Assembly (NCBI RefSeq): GCF_046630445.1
Contig: NC_092333.1
Location: 706,767,001 to 706,831,000, forward strand
Length of the DNA stretch: 64,000 bases
Reading direction: 5' to 3'
From: Rutidosis leptorrhynchoides
Taxonomy: Eukaryota; Streptophyta; Magnoliopsida; Asterales; Asteraceae
Shown here: piece by piece, positions 12,233-24,996 of the stretch
Numbering within the stretch: position 1 is the stretch's first letter
How the letters are laid out: each line of letters begins with the position of its first letter
Translations under genes and position numbers: made by a program
The notes under the pieces: model-generated
Seen by the model: the letters and a program-made list of their open reading frames with translations, nothing else
What the model was told of the DNA's origin: nothing
The model's database searches: none

Positions 12233-13453
12233 TTAGTTAGCTGTGGTGTCGAAATTGTGATTAACTTCATTGTCAAGTTCCATCGGATCATGTATGTAAT
12301 GTTTCACTCTGTGACCATTAACTTTAAATTCAATCCCATTTGAATTTATCAACTCCATTGTTCCATATGAAAAAACTCTTTTGACTATGAATGGTCCAGA
12401 CCATTTAGATTTCAATTTTCCAGGAAATAGCTTGAATCGTGAATTGAAAAGAAGGACTCTGTCTCCTTCTTTAAATTCTTTTGAACTTCTGATTCTTTTA
12501 TCATGCAATTTCTTCGTTCTTTCTTTATAGATTAACAAATTTTCATATGCTTCATGTCTTAATTCTTCTAATTCGTTTAGTTGACTTAATCGTAAACGTC
12601 CGGCTTCATGTAAATCAAGATTACATGTCTTCAAAGCCCTAAATGCTTTGTGCTCAATTTCTACTGGGAGGTGACATACTTTTTCGTAAAAGAGTCTAAA
12701 AGGTGTGGTTCCAATTGGAGTTTTGTAGGCTGTTCTAAAAGCCCAGAGTGCATCCTCCAATTTCATAGACCATTCCTTCGGATTTGACCCTACGGTTTTC
12801 TCTAGAATACGTTTTAATGCTCGGTTGGTATTTTTAACTTGTCCACTTGTTTGTGGATGATAAGCGGTTGAGATTTTATGAGTCACTCCATATATTTTGA
12901 GAACTTTCTCAAGTTGATTGTTACAAAAATGAGTACCCCGATCACTTATTAAAGCTTTCGGTGTTCTGAACCTAGCAAAAAGATGTTTTAAGAAGTTGAC
13001 TACAACTCGTGCATCGTTAGTTAGGAGAGCTTGTGCTTCCGCCCATTTAGATACATAATCAATGGCAACGAGAATGTAGAGATTATTATGAGATTTTGGA
13101 AATGAACCCATAAAGTCAATACCCCAAACGTTAAATACTTCACATACTTGAATGACATTTTGTTCCATTTCATCACGTTGACTTATTTTTTCGGCCCTTT
13201 GACAAGCATCACAGGATTTACAAAGTAGGTGTGCGTCTTTGAAAATTGTAGGCCAATAAAATCCAGCGTCATAGACTTTCCTTGCTGTTAGTTGGGGCCC
13301 ATAATGCCCTCCTGTAGGTCCCATGTGACAATGGTTTAAGATTTGACTAGCTTCATCTTCGAATACGCATCGGCGTATTATTCCATCGGGACAACTTTTA
13401 AATAAATGTGGATCTTCCCAAAAATAGTGTTTTATATCACTAAAGAATTTCTT
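12233..13453 (-). pseudogene. M integrase, decayed
   Basis: A 363-residue ORF (13324 to 12233) plus upstream codons to 13453 make a Ty3-type integrase. The zinc-binding part is visible (CH before GPTGGHYG, then CKSCDAC). The core has the two Asp motifs (GIDFMGSF and SDRGTHF). The catalytic Glu expected after SGQV is a Lys (QVKNTNR), so the enzyme should be inactive. The C-terminus (SKWSGPFIV to the end) is the usual Athila tail. A stop near 13454 separates it from RNase H. The product would have inserted the cDNA into the chromosome. Confidence 0.85.
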
Positions 13454-15256
13454 TCATTTTTGGTACGACAATCCTTTTTTAAGGAATCCACATACTAAGT
13501 AGTTTGCATAGTCTGCAAACCATGGAATTTTATTATAATCAATCTTCAAAAGATATTCATCAGGAAAGTTATCTTGTATAGCCGATTCATTTAGAACTTC
13601 TAATTCAGGATTTTCAAGACGAGAAAGATGATCAGCGGCGAGATTTCTGCTCCCTTTTTTTTTATCTCGGATTTCAATATCGAACTCTTGTAAGAGTAAG
13701 ATCCAACGAATCAATCGTGGTTTGGCATCTTGTTTTGAAAATAGGTATCTAAGAGCAGAATGGTCGGTATAGACCACCGTTTTTGCTAGAACGAGATATG
13801 AACGAAATTTATCAAAAGCAAAGACAATAGCAAGGAGTTCTTTTTCAGTAGTTGTGTAATTCATTTGTGTTCCTTGTAACGTCTTACTAGCGTAATAAAT
13901 AGGTTGAAATCATTTTTCAATCCTTTGTCCTAAAACGGCTCCCATTGCAAAATCACTTGCATCACACATGAGTTCAAATGGTAGACTCTAATTTGGAGTT
14001 ATCATGATCGGCGCATTAGTGAGTTTTTCTTTAAGAATATTAAAAGATTTGATGCATTCATCTGAAAAGATAAATGGAGCATCATTTTCTAGGAGTTTAT
14101 TCATAGGAGTGGCAATTTTAGAAACATCTTTTATGAAACGTCAGTAAAAACCGGCATGCCCTAGAAAACTCCTAACTCCTCTAACATTGGTGAGATGTGA
14201 AAGTTTAGCAATTACATCTACTTTAGCTCTATCCACTTCAATTCCTTCCTTTGAAATTTTATGACCAAGAACGATGCCTTCTCTAACCATGAAATGGCAT
14301 TTCTCCCAATTAAGAACTAGATTTGATTGCTCGCATCTAATAAGCATTCGTTCAAGATTAACTAGACATGTTTCAAAAGTATCACCGAAGACTGAAAAGT
14401 CATCCATGAAAACTTCCATGCATTCTTCTATCATGTCGTGAAAAATTGTCATCATGCACCTTTGAAAGGTTGCAGGGGCGTTGCAAGGTCCAAATGGCAT
14501 GCATTTGTACGCAAAAGTACCATAAGGGCACGTGAACGTGGTTTTTTTTTGGTCCTCGGGTGCGATTGGAATTTGAAAATATCCGGTGAAATCGTCAAGA
14601 AAACAATAGTAACTATTCTCGGCTAATCTTTCCAACATTTGATCAATGAAAGGTAAGGGAAAGTGATCTTTTCTGGTGGCGTCATTTAATTTTCTATAAT
14701 CAATATATACTCGCCATCCTGTTACAGTCCTAGTAGGAATAAGCTCATTTTTTTCATTTGTGATGACAGTCATGCCACCCTTCTTAGGTACGCATTGAAC
14801 TGGGCTTACCCATGGACTATCAGAGATTGAATAAATTAAACCTACATCTAGCAGTTTAATAATTTCTTTCTTAACAACATCTTGCATATTATGATTTAGT
14901 CTTCGTTGGCCTTGCACATATGTTTTATGACCTTCTTCCATAAGGATCTTACGTGTGCAATACGAAGGACTTATGCCTTTAATGTCATGAATCTTCCATA
15001 CAATAGCTGGTTTATGAGCTTTAAGCACAGAAATGAGTTGAGATTTTTCATTTTCCGTAAGAGAAGACGATATTATTACATGTAATTTAGATTCACCATG
15101 TAAATAAGCGTATTCCAAATAGTTCAGAAGTGGCTTTAACTCTAATTTCGGTGGTTCTTCTATCGATGATTTGTATCGATATTTGTCTTTCTCTTTTAGC
15201 ATTTGAAGTTCTTCTGTTGTTGGTTCGTAATCATTAGCCATGAGTGCGGCTAACAT
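13454..15256 (-). pseudogene. M reverse transcriptase and RNase H, decayed
   Basis: RT is open from 15256 to 14141 (371 residues). It has PWVSPVQCVPKKGG, DDFTGYFQIPI, MPFGPCNAPATFQ and the catalytic FMDDFSVFG, the DD form used by Athila. It stops at TGA after HAGFY where the family has Arg, a likely CGA to TGA change. Codons then continue in frame to 13865 with at least two more stops. RNase H is open from 13864 to 13454 ([17 protein letters not shown]). A TGA at 15302-15304 separates the RT from the upstream protease in the same frame. The original was therefore one polyprotein. Confidence 0.9.
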
Positions 15257-15301
15257 TTCAGCTTCATCAATTGGTTCAGTTCCTTCTCCTAAAGAACATT
15301 C

Positions 15302-16804
15302 TCATGTTCCTTGTAATTCTGGAAATTCTTCTAACAATTCTGCATGTGAATCTATAGTTTGAATATAATAACATGTATCATCTGCAGATTGCGATTGTTG
15401 CATGGCTCTATCAATAGAAAAGGTAACACTCTCGTCCTCTATACTTAGGGTCAGTTTCTTACCGAACACGTATATTATTGCTTTAGCCGTGTTTAAGAAT
15501 GGTCTTCCTAATATAAGAGGAACTCGAGAATCTTCTTCCATGTCTAGAATAACAAAATCTACTGGAAATACTAAAGTACCAACTTTAACTAGCATGTTTT
15601 CCATTATCCCTCTAGGATATTTTACTGATCGATCTGCTAGTTGTATGCTTATTCGTGTTGGTTTCAATTCTCCAATGTCTAGTTTAGCGTATAGTGAATA
15701 TGGCATTAAATTTATACTAGCACCTAAGTCTGCCAATGCTTCTATTGAACTAAGACTACCCAGAAAACATGGAATTGTGAAACTTCCTGGATCTGATAAT
15801 TTTTCTGGTATCTTATTCAACAGCACTGCAGAACAATTAGCATTCATTGTAACAGCTGAGAGTTCTTCCATTTTCTTTCTATTTGTGATTTGATCTTTCA
15901 AGAATTTAGCATATCTTGGCATTCCTGATATCACATCAATGAAAGGAAGATTTACATTTATTTGTTTAAACATATCCAAGAATTTGGATAGCTCGGCATC
16001 AAGTCTTTCTTTTCTCATTTTACTTAGGTAAGGAAGTGGTGGTTGGTATGGTTTAACATAAGGTTTAGCCTTAACTGTGTTATCTTCCATAACCTTTTCA
16101 ACTACCGGTTCTGTTTCCTTATCTCGCTCAGGTTGTGGTGCCTGTGTAGTAGGAATTGAGTCATCAGAAATTTCAGGCATTTTAGGTGGTTTAAGTGTAA
16201 TACCACTTCTTGTGGTAATGGCTTTAGCTATTTCATTCCAGGGGTTAGCATTTGTATCGCTAGGCAGACTCCCCGGTTTTCTTTCACCTATCAACCTTGC
16301 TAGGTTGCTCACTTCTTGTTCCAGATTTTGAATAGAAGCTTGTTGATTTCTAAATGCTTGAGCATTTTGTTCATTAGTTTGTTTCTGAAATGTGAAAAAC
16401 TGCGTTTGAGATTCAACTAGCTTTGACATCATGTCTTCTAAATTTGGCTTTTTATCATCGGTTTGTGGTGGTTTAATTGGAAAAATAGGTCTTTGCTGGT
16501 TGTAAGTATTGTTAGATACTTGCTGATTGCTAGGACCTTGTTGGTTGTTGTATGGAATATTTCGGTTATAATTCTGATTTTGATTGTAGTTTGGTCTTGG
16601 CAGTTGATAATTATTCTGATAATTATTTCCAGGCCTTTGGTTCATGTATGAAATATTCTCTCGTTGTTCCATTGTTTGTTCAATACTGAGACAATCTTTT
16701 GTCAAATGTGGTCCTCCACACTGCTCACAACTAATTCGTATTGCGTAAATATCTTTAGTCATCTTTTCCATTCTTCTCTCAAAAGCATCTATCTTTGCGG
16801 ACAT
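15302..16804 (-). pseudogene. M gag C-terminus and aspartic protease
   Basis: The ORF of 500 residues starts in the gag nucleocapsid part. A CEQCGGPHLTKDC knuckle lies at about residues 26-38, followed by a long Q/N/P-rich linker. The protease domain contains LADLGASINLMPYS at about 365-380 (catalytic DLGAS, typical of Athila) and ILGRPFLNTAKA. It would process Gag-Pol. Upstream it is out of frame with the 16789-17835 ORF because of a homopolymer change at 16862-16869; downstream it ends in a single in-frame TGA before RT. Confidence 0.85.
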
Positions 16805-17835
16805 GGAATCAAAGTCATGGCTAGAATCGGCTCTAGCCGCTTTAGATGATCTAACGATATCTTTTTTTTATGCCACTCATGTGAGTGGGAAGCAGTGTTA
16901 TCAATAATTTTGGAAGCTTCAGTTGCGGTTTTCTTCATAATGGAACCACCAGCTGCTATGTCGATGTCTTTTCGTGTAGTGATGTCGCATCCTTGGTAGA
17001 ATATTTGTACTATTTGATAAGTGTCTAAACCATGTTGCGGACATCCTCTCAATAACTTTCCAAATCTTGTCCATGCCTCATATAAAGTTTCATTTGGCTT
17101 TTGTGTGAACGTAACAATTTCTCCTTGAAGTCTTACGGCTTTAGATGCCGGAAAGAATTGTTTAAGAAATATTTCAACTAAAACATCCCATGTATTAATC
17201 GCCCCTTCAGGTAACGATTCTAACCAATCTTTGGCTTCTCCCTTTAAAGTCCAGGAAAATAACATGAGATAGATCTGTTCATCCTCTACTTCTCTGATTT
17301 TGAATAGAGTACAGATCCTATTAAAGGTTCGAAGATGTTCGTTTGGATCTTCCTTCGGCGCACCACTAGATTGGCATTGATTAGTTACCATGTGTAGGAT
17401 TTGTCCTTTGATTTCATAATCTGGTGCATTAATGTCTGGTTGAGTAATTGCGTGACCTTGGCCAGTTTGTTTAGCCCTCATTCGTTCTTCCATACTTAGA
17501 GGTTCCAGATTTTCCATGATTGAAATTGTTGAATCTGAATCATTAGAGGATTCTGACTTAATGGTTTCTTCCTCGACAATCTCTGGATGCGTGATTTGTG
17601 GTTCAGGAGGAATGATTAGTGGTTCAGGATCTCTGAATTGTCCCTGAATATCCTCCGGATTCTCAATTGTGAGGTCGGGTTCAAAAAATGGATTATCGGA
17701 AATTTGAATTGGAGTACTTGGTCGACTAGATGATGATTCTAAAGAAAAATCAACTGCGACAATATTGGCTAAATGTCTTGATCTGGTTACAGGTGGTGAA
17801 CGTATGAAAGGTGGTGAACGTTTTGCTCGGTGCAT
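16789..17835 (-). pseudogene. M gag (capsid part)
   Basis: This is a 348-residue Retrotrans_gag-type capsid segment with LFSWTLKGEAKDWL, FLKQFFPASKA and GEIVTFTQKPNETLYEAWTR at about 195-265. The reading frame is lost at an A8 run (plus strand 16862-16869), after which residues are off-frame. The correct frame continues through an Asp-Ile-Val start into the zinc-knuckle ORF. The start Met at 17835 is the first in frame. It would form the particle shell. Confidence 0.85.
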
Positions 17836-19112
17836 TCACTGAATATCCTATTAGTTATAAAGATAAAAATTATATAAGTTATCAAATTAATAGACTTTTC
17901 TGATTTTTGCCCACGTTTCGAATAGCCAATAGATGCAGTAGGTAGCCAGGACCCTTTAAATCGGAAGCCCACAACTCGCCACTAACAAATCCAACTATTA
18001 CTACAAACCAGAAAATTTTGGATGTCTATCAATTTAACCGCTTAAAATAATTTTTCGTTTTGAAATTTTAGAGAAGAAATAGAAAATTCTATGTCCTAAA
18101 AACTAGAGTGTCGAGAAATAAGAAAGAAAAAAGTGCGTCGAAAAATCTCGAAAAATAAAAGGTCGAAAAATTAAGCGTCTAAAAATAATAATAAAATAGC
18201 GTCGAAACTTAAAAGTCTAAAAACTAAATATTAAAACTTGCGTCTAAAGGAATTAAAGCTTAAAAGGAATTCTAAATCCAAAATGGCAATAACTTAAAAG
18301 TCACTAAAATCTTAAAATGGCGTCGCAAAATTCTAAAGCACCTAAATCTTAGTCTATAAAAAAAACACTTAAGGGATTTTACGGCAAAGCCTAAAAATCT
18401 AGAAATAAAAATAAACTACGGCAAAATACTAGATTAAATCTAATTACGAACGAAAACTATACAATTACGAATAAAAAGATATAAAATATAAAGATAACAC
18501 TTAAAGTTATAAAAATACAATTTTTATAAAAATATTATTTTTATATTACTTATTTTATAAAAGTATCAATTTTATATATAATAAAACTAATTGAAACAAA
18601 AAAATACAAAATAAAATAAACTAAAACTAATTAATAAAATAATTAACCCTAATTAGGTTAATAATAATAATAATAATAATAATTAATTAAAAACCCTAAT
18701 TAGCATTAATTACGTACTAGGTTTGCTGCCAGAGCAGGCTCCGCGAGTGCGGATGTCTGCTGCCCAATATCTCCGCGAGTGCAGGGGATGTAGATTCAAA
18801 CGAGTAGCAGGCTCAAATTCGTGCAGTTTCAACGTTTAATATTTTTTTTTTACTTTTTTACTTTTAATTTTTTTTATGTTTTTAGTTTTTATAAAATATA
18901 ACTTAAATAAAACTTATATTTTAACAATTACTTATTAGATTTTTATAATTCTAAAAAAAAAAAATTAAACTTTTTAATTAAAACACCTAAATAGATATAT
19001 ATATATATTTTTATGTTTTTATATTTTTGTTTAAAACTTTTTATATTTTTACAAAAATAGATTAAAAACTAAATATATTTTTTTATAGCGTTTCGCTTCG
19101 GCGTTGTATTTT
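17836..19112 (-). other. M leader between primer site and gag
   Basis: A+T-rich 5' leader of about 1.3 kb with a short AAT microsatellite (about 18660-18682). Two copies of the GC-rich hairpin motif also seen in M and P LTRs lie at 18739-18753 and 18771-18785. No ORF looks real here. Confidence 0.65.
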
Positions 19113-19129
19113 CCCCAGCAGCGGCGCCA
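19113..19129 (-). other. Primer binding site of M (tRNA-Asp type)
   Basis: On the minus strand the site reads TGGCGCCGCTGCTGGGG, eight bases inside the LTR end. This is the sequence type used by Athila elements, complementary to the 3' end of tRNA-Asp, with what look like two substitutions from the usual form. Confidence 0.85.
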
Positions 19130-19368
19130 AAAATACTTGAAGTTAAAGCAGAGGGGTACGAAATAGTTATATTTTTATTGCGAAATACTATTAAATACGA
19201 TACAATTTTACACAAGTTATTTATTTATTTATAGAGTGGATATACCTAAACCTTGCTACAACACTTATAGGCAGTGTACCTAATCGTACAGTAGTGTAGT
19301 TTTTAGTAAGTCCGATTCGTTCCACAGGGAGCTAGCCAATTTTAACGCTATATTTTTAAAACTATATT

Positions 19369-19414
<46 letters not shown>

Positions 19415-22184
19415 TAGTATTATTATTATTATAAAAGGGGGGTTTTTACCGTTTAATGACCGGTTTGTCGATTTTAAAACTTTAGTTACAATTAAAACCT
19501 AATGTAAAATATTAAATATACAAATAACTTAATTTAAAGCGTAAAGTAAATAACGATAATATAAGTGCGATAATTTAAAGTGCGATAAATAAAATTACGA
19601 TAAATAAAATTGCGGTAATTAAAAAAGTACGATAATTTAAAGTGCAATAAGATATAAAATAAAGGAATTATGCTTATTTAAACTTCCGTAATCATGATGT
19701 TCGACGTGTTGATTTTAATTTATTACCATGGGTTAATTGTCCTTTGTCCTGGATTATTCAATATGTTCATACGGTTTTGTCCATAATAGTCCATCAGTCA
19801 TAAATATAAAGTGCGAGAGTCCTCGTCAAATTATCCTTATACCCGAAGTCAAATATTCCAACTAATTGGGGACTCGAACTGTAACAAGGTCTTAATACTT
19901 TGTTTAATGAATACATCAGGTTATCGACTGCATGTAATCCAAGGTTTTACTACTTTGTTAACAATTATACCAATTACCCTTGAATGTAATCCACCCCTGT
20001 TTTAATGAGTCCATTAACCATTAATCCATTCCCGTGTCCGATCAAATGAACAATTATTCGTATTTATAGATATCCCGCCCACCGTACCCGATTAAGCGTA
20101 TGTGGTTATATATAAATACGTTAAATTGTAATCTTTATATTAAATTAATGAGGTATCGTTTAGTTAATATAAAGCCCATTAATAGCCCATAGTCTAATTT
20201 CCACAAGTGTCGTTCTTTTGTCCAAACCCCAATTATGGTACAAAGCCCAATTACCCAGTCTTAATATTTAGCCCAACATCATGATTACTTCGATTTAAAT
20301 AAGCATAATAATAACTTAGCTACGAGACATTAATTTAAAAAGGTTGAACATAACTTACAATGATTAATAATAGCGTAGCGTTACACGGACAGAATTTCAA
20401 ATTACACACTTGCAACATTCGCCACTATAACCTTATTATTATTAAACTTAAATTAAAATTAAAATTATAAAATATAAATATATTTTTACGTATATGTGAC
20501 GATCGCTCCAAATCCATATGGACGAACACGTCATTCATCGATTTCATTGCGAGGTATTTGACCTCTATATGATACGTTTTATAGACATTGCATTCGTTTT
20601 GAAAAGGTATATCATAAATGAATATTTAAATTCAAAGTTTTCAACATCTGATGATTTCTACATATAGACAATCACCGTAAATAATGGTTTACAATAATAC
20701 TTTCATTGATAATGCAGTCAAAATAAGATACATGGTGATGATTTGGTGAATGCAATGTTTTCTTGAATAAAGTATGTCATGTAAGACTCCATGCACATAG
20801 CTTGTCTAACATATAAGCAAACAGCGGAAGGCTTCTAGGAACCTGAGAATAAACATGCTAACAAGTGTCAACACAAAGGTTGGTGAGTTCATAGTTTTAG
20901 TGTTTCGTATAATCTGTATATAAAAGTGGATCACAAGATTTCAGTTGTTTCATCCAGAAATGTTTATCAAAATATTCTACAAGATTGAGCACCCTGGTAA
21001 CTAAACTTAACGTATATATAATTTGAACCCTTTGTATAATCATCTTAATAATACACGCAAACCAACGTGTACGCTTCTCAAATAGCATACATCCGTTAAA
21101 AGGCTAGTGCTCTAGCTCGGACGGGGATATCAAGCCCTATGGATCCATATACTACTACTCGCGCCCACCAGTTCTTATAACTGGCAGTTACTAGTTACCA
21201 AAGTTAAGGGATTTTCGATTTAAACTCAGTATAGAATTTAGTATGTACTTGTGTCCATTGTTTTTAAAATAAAGTTCATGCATTCTCGGCCCAAAAATAT
21301 ATATATTGCAAAATCATTTAAAAAGGGAGCAAATGAAACTCACCTTAGCAGCATATAAAGTCGTTCACCAAAATGTGACTGAAACTCGGATTACCAAATA
21401 ATCGTAGATCTCAACCTAGAGAACATATGTTGGTCAATAAATGTCTATCAATCTAGGTCAGGTCATAGTGTATAACAATCCTAATGCTCAAGATCGACAT
21501 ACAAAAGTTATCCAAAGTCGTTTCAAAAAGTCAATTTTGACAATAATTCAAAATTGACTGGTCATAGTGTATATGGATTCATTTACTTGGCTGGTAATAT
21601 TCAAAAATCCAATTTATCAATCTTACAAACAAGTTTCAAAAGAAATTTCAATCAATGTCAATCATAATTCAGTTGATCATATCTTTTAATTCGTTCACCG
21701 AAATTACGCGATTTCTAAATGAAAAGTTATTGATTTTTTGCCAGCTTTCCAAAAACATGCATATCATATACCTTTTATCAGTAATATATGTATTTACTTC
21801 GTGATTCATCATAACTGTTTAATGACAAAATTTAGCATACAAGCATGCATAATTATATATACTCGAGCACTAGACATGGATACACAATTAATATATAAAA
21901 GATAAGATATGAATGCTCACGTATCAATATTGTGATCCAATATTGCAGGAAAGTACGTATACGCAACAGAGATGATAAACACTAGGTTTTTCTTGCGAAT
22001 AATACCCATGAATATTACCCATAACTTCCATAGTTATAACCCATAATTTCCTTAGCTCTATCCCGTTTGAAAACCTATTTTGAAAGTGACACGCTCATGA
22101 CCTCGTCGTAGTATTTTATGTATAAATAATAATACTACTAATACTATTAATAATGATAAGATTAATAATAATATTAATCTTAAT

Positions 22185-22186
<2 letters not shown>

Positions 22187-22275
<89 letters not shown>
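22187..22275. repeat. (AAT)n microsatellite
   Basis: Nearly 90 bp of uninterrupted AAT units lie within solo LTR Xp. The poly-Ile ORF covering it on the minus strand is an artefact of the repeat. Confidence 0.95.
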
Positions 22276-22455
22276 TATAATTTAAATATATACGGAGTAA
22301 AATGATTGAGGAAATAAACTGAACGAAATCGAGTTTTTATAGTATGTGGCCTGCTACAGTACCCCATGCGATCGCATGAGTTTTCAGTGTTTTTGCCATG
22401 CAATCGTATGGCCGCCTTATCCGTTTTTGTTTGCTAGTTCGTCGACATCAAATAG

Positions 22456-22650
22456 TGTTACTGTAGCAAATAGTGTTTTATTGTAGTAAATAGTTTTTTA
22501 CTGTAGCAAGTCGTTTTCACTGTAGCACTGTAGCAAAGTAATGTTTCACTGTAGCAAATAGTGTTTTACTGTAGCAAATAGTGTTCACTGTAGCAAAGTC
22601 ATTTTTACTGTAGCAAATAGTAATTTACTGTAGGAAAATCGTTTTTACTT
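22456..22650. repeat. Minisatellite with ACTGTAGCAAATAGT unit
   Basis: About nine imperfect tandem units of roughly 20 bp, each with CTGTAGCAAA followed by a T-rich part, lie in the U3 part of Xp, upstream of the palindromes and the TATA box. The related LTR X does not show it in the part present here. Confidence 0.85.
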
Positions 22651-24802
22651 GTACATATATATATATACATACATATAATCGTTCATGAATCGTCGAGAAC
22701 AACCGAAAGGTATTTGAATATATGAAAGTAGTTCAAAAATTTTGAGATTCAGTTTTACAGACTTTGCTTATCGCGTCAGAAATGTTGATCATACAAAGAT
22801 TAAGTTTAAATTTGATCAGAAATTTCCGGGTCATCACAGTATATAGAAAAGAAAGAAAAGGGGTAATGAATCGATCAGAATGCGCGGCCTTTTATAGGCC
22901 CGCATTTCACTGTTGAGCTCCGTGAGGGCGGAGGTTTTCTTCATCAAAGCTCCGCGAGTGCGGAGGTCTAGAATCCAGCTCATAGATCAAATTCAAAACG
23001 TGGGCTGCGTATAATTATAATATATAATAATATATATAATTAATTATATATTATATTATATTCTTGTGCATAGTTGACTTGTAATTTTTGGTCCGTTGCG
23101 TCGCACGCTGAAAGTTGGTTCATGTCTCGGTTTCGAATTTTCGAACGACTTTTCGTACTATTTAATATCTTGTACTTTGTGTTTCACGACTTGTACTCTT
23201 GTAATTTTTAGACGTTTCTCATCAATAATTTGAACCACTTGAATTGTACTTTGTACTTTTTAGCTTTTTGGTCATTTGCGTCTTCAAATCGTCGAATCTG
23301 TCTTTTGTCTTCACCTTTTATTATTTAAACGAATATCACTTGTAAATAGAACAATTGCAACTAAAAGCTTATCTTTCTTGAGGGATAATGCTATGAAATA
23401 TATGTTCGTTTTTAGCATTATCAGATACAGTACATTTTACAAACATTGCATTCGTTTTTAAAAGACAAACTTTCATTACATCGAAAGTTGACGGCATGCA
23501 TACCATTTCATAATATATCCAACTATAATTGACTTAATAATAATCTTGATGAACTCAACAACTCGAATGCAACGTCTTTTGAAATATGTCATGAATACTC
23601 CAAGTAATATCTCTAAAATGAGCAAATGCACAAGGTTTCTTTAATACCTGAGAATAAATATGCTTTCAAGTGTCTACCAAAAGATTGGTGAGTTCATTAG
23701 TTTATCGTAAACATTCATTTCCATCATTTTAATAGACCACAAGATTTTAGATATTTAATTGTACACGTAACTCGAGTACATAATAACACGCGTAACCCGC
23801 GAATTAAAATTCATTCATATGGTGAACGCTTGATAACTGAACTAACAGGATGCATATAGAATATCCCCATCATTTCGGGACTCTCATCGGATATGATAAT
23901 CAAAGTACTAAAGCATTCGTAACCCGAATGGGACTTGTCGAGGTCCATAGATCTATCTTTAGGATTCGCGTCAATTGGTGGCAATTATAATAAACACCAA
24001 TTCTTAGGCTACCAAGCTAAAAAGGGGCATATTCGATTCGATAATCCAACCATAGAATGTAATTTCGATTACTTGTTTCTATTTCGTAAAACATTTATAA
24101 AAGCAGCGCATGTATTCTCAGTCCCAAAAATATATATTGCAAAAGCATTTAAAAAGGGAGCAAATGAAACTCACTCTACAATATTTTTTAGTAAAAATAT
24201 TCATACGACGATACTGAACAATGCAGGGTTGGCCTCGGATTCACGAATCTATATCAATTGTATTTCTATTAAAACATATAATAAAAATATCATAATTTTC
24301 ATTTATTAATATATATATTTTGTAGTTAAAATATAAAATTTATACTAGATTCCATTTAAAATCATATACTTTATTTTATATCTTAAATTATATATTATAT
24401 ATTTATTTTGTATATAAAATATTAATTTTTGTTATGTTATATGTATTAAATATATCATTTATATATTAATAATAATAGTAGTTATAATAATACCAAAATA
24501 ATATTAATAGTGGTAAAAATGATTATAATACTTAATATTATTAATAAGATAATAAGGTTAATAATTCTATTAATGATAATAATAATAATATTAATGATAA
24601 TAAATGTAAAAATTTTTATTTTATTGTTAATGATCGTTATGATATTGTTTTTAATAATTTTGTAATAATAATTCTCATGATAATACAACTAATAATACTT
24701 AGGTTAATATTAACAATTCTATTATAAAAAAATTACTAATACTAATATTTACAAAAATAATAATAATTTGTATTATTTTTATATTAATCATAACAACAAT
24801 GC

Positions 24803-24875
<73 letters not shown>
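24803..24875. repeat. (AAT)n microsatellite
   Basis: Uninterrupted AAT units of about 73 bp within LTR Z, just downstream (minus sense) of the putative TATA box. Confidence 0.95.
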
Positions 24876-24876
<1 letters not shown>

Positions 24877-24929
24877 GAAATAAAAATAAAAGATTATACC
24901 CTTTGGAAAGCTTTTATAAAAAGATGCCC

Positions 24930-24996
24930 TAGACCGGGCTCGAACCCATGACCACTCGCTCACACGCTAACACACAAGACCATTGCTCTGCTGCAG
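24930..24996 (-). promoter_or_regulatory. tRNA-like B-box sequence in LTR Z
   Basis: The minus strand contains GGGTTCGAGCCC (24936-24947), matching the RNA polymerase III B-box consensus and itself almost palindromic. About 40 bp upstream is AGCAATGGTC, somewhat like an A box. No full cloverleaf could be made. It could be a tRNA-derived remnant, a SINE scrap or chance. It lies just upstream of the TATA-like sequence at 24912-24922. Confidence 0.35.

Larger units (their letters stand above)
20494..22838 (-). mobile_element. Solo LTR Xp (chromovirus-like family) inside M 5' LTR
   Basis: It is 2,345 bp with minus-strand ends TGTGATGACCCGG and GATCGTCACA. It is flanked by GTATA at 20489-20493 and 22839-22843. 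Removing it restores the M LTR sequence seen at about 3885-3905. It is clearly related to solo LTR X at 42089-54233. A TATA box (minus TATAAAAAC) lies near 22333-22341, with the palindrome CATGCGATCGCATG at 22365-22378 and a decayed partner at 22398-22412 upstream. Family assignment is from termini only. Confidence 0.9.
19138..23423 (-). mobile_element. 5' LTR of Athila element M, split by solo LTR Xp
   Basis: The LTR runs on the minus strand from TGATAATGCT (23423) to CTTTAACTTCA (19138). About 1.94 kb is its own sequence; 20494-22838 is an insertion. The TATA box is at 22888-22897, with paired hairpin motifs at 22918-22933 and 22950-22965. Its U5 end differs from that of P, so M and P are related but distinct. 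A (TA)n run lies at about 19373-19412. The right flank starts GATAC, inside LTR Z; the matching left flank would be outside the window. Confidence 0.85.

Noticed and set aside
15402-16651. Plus-strand ORFs over M gag-pol
   Set aside because: They are shadows of the minus-strand gag-protease frame.
24930-24996. Functional tRNA gene
   Set aside because: A B box is present but no acceptor stem or cloverleaf could be formed.
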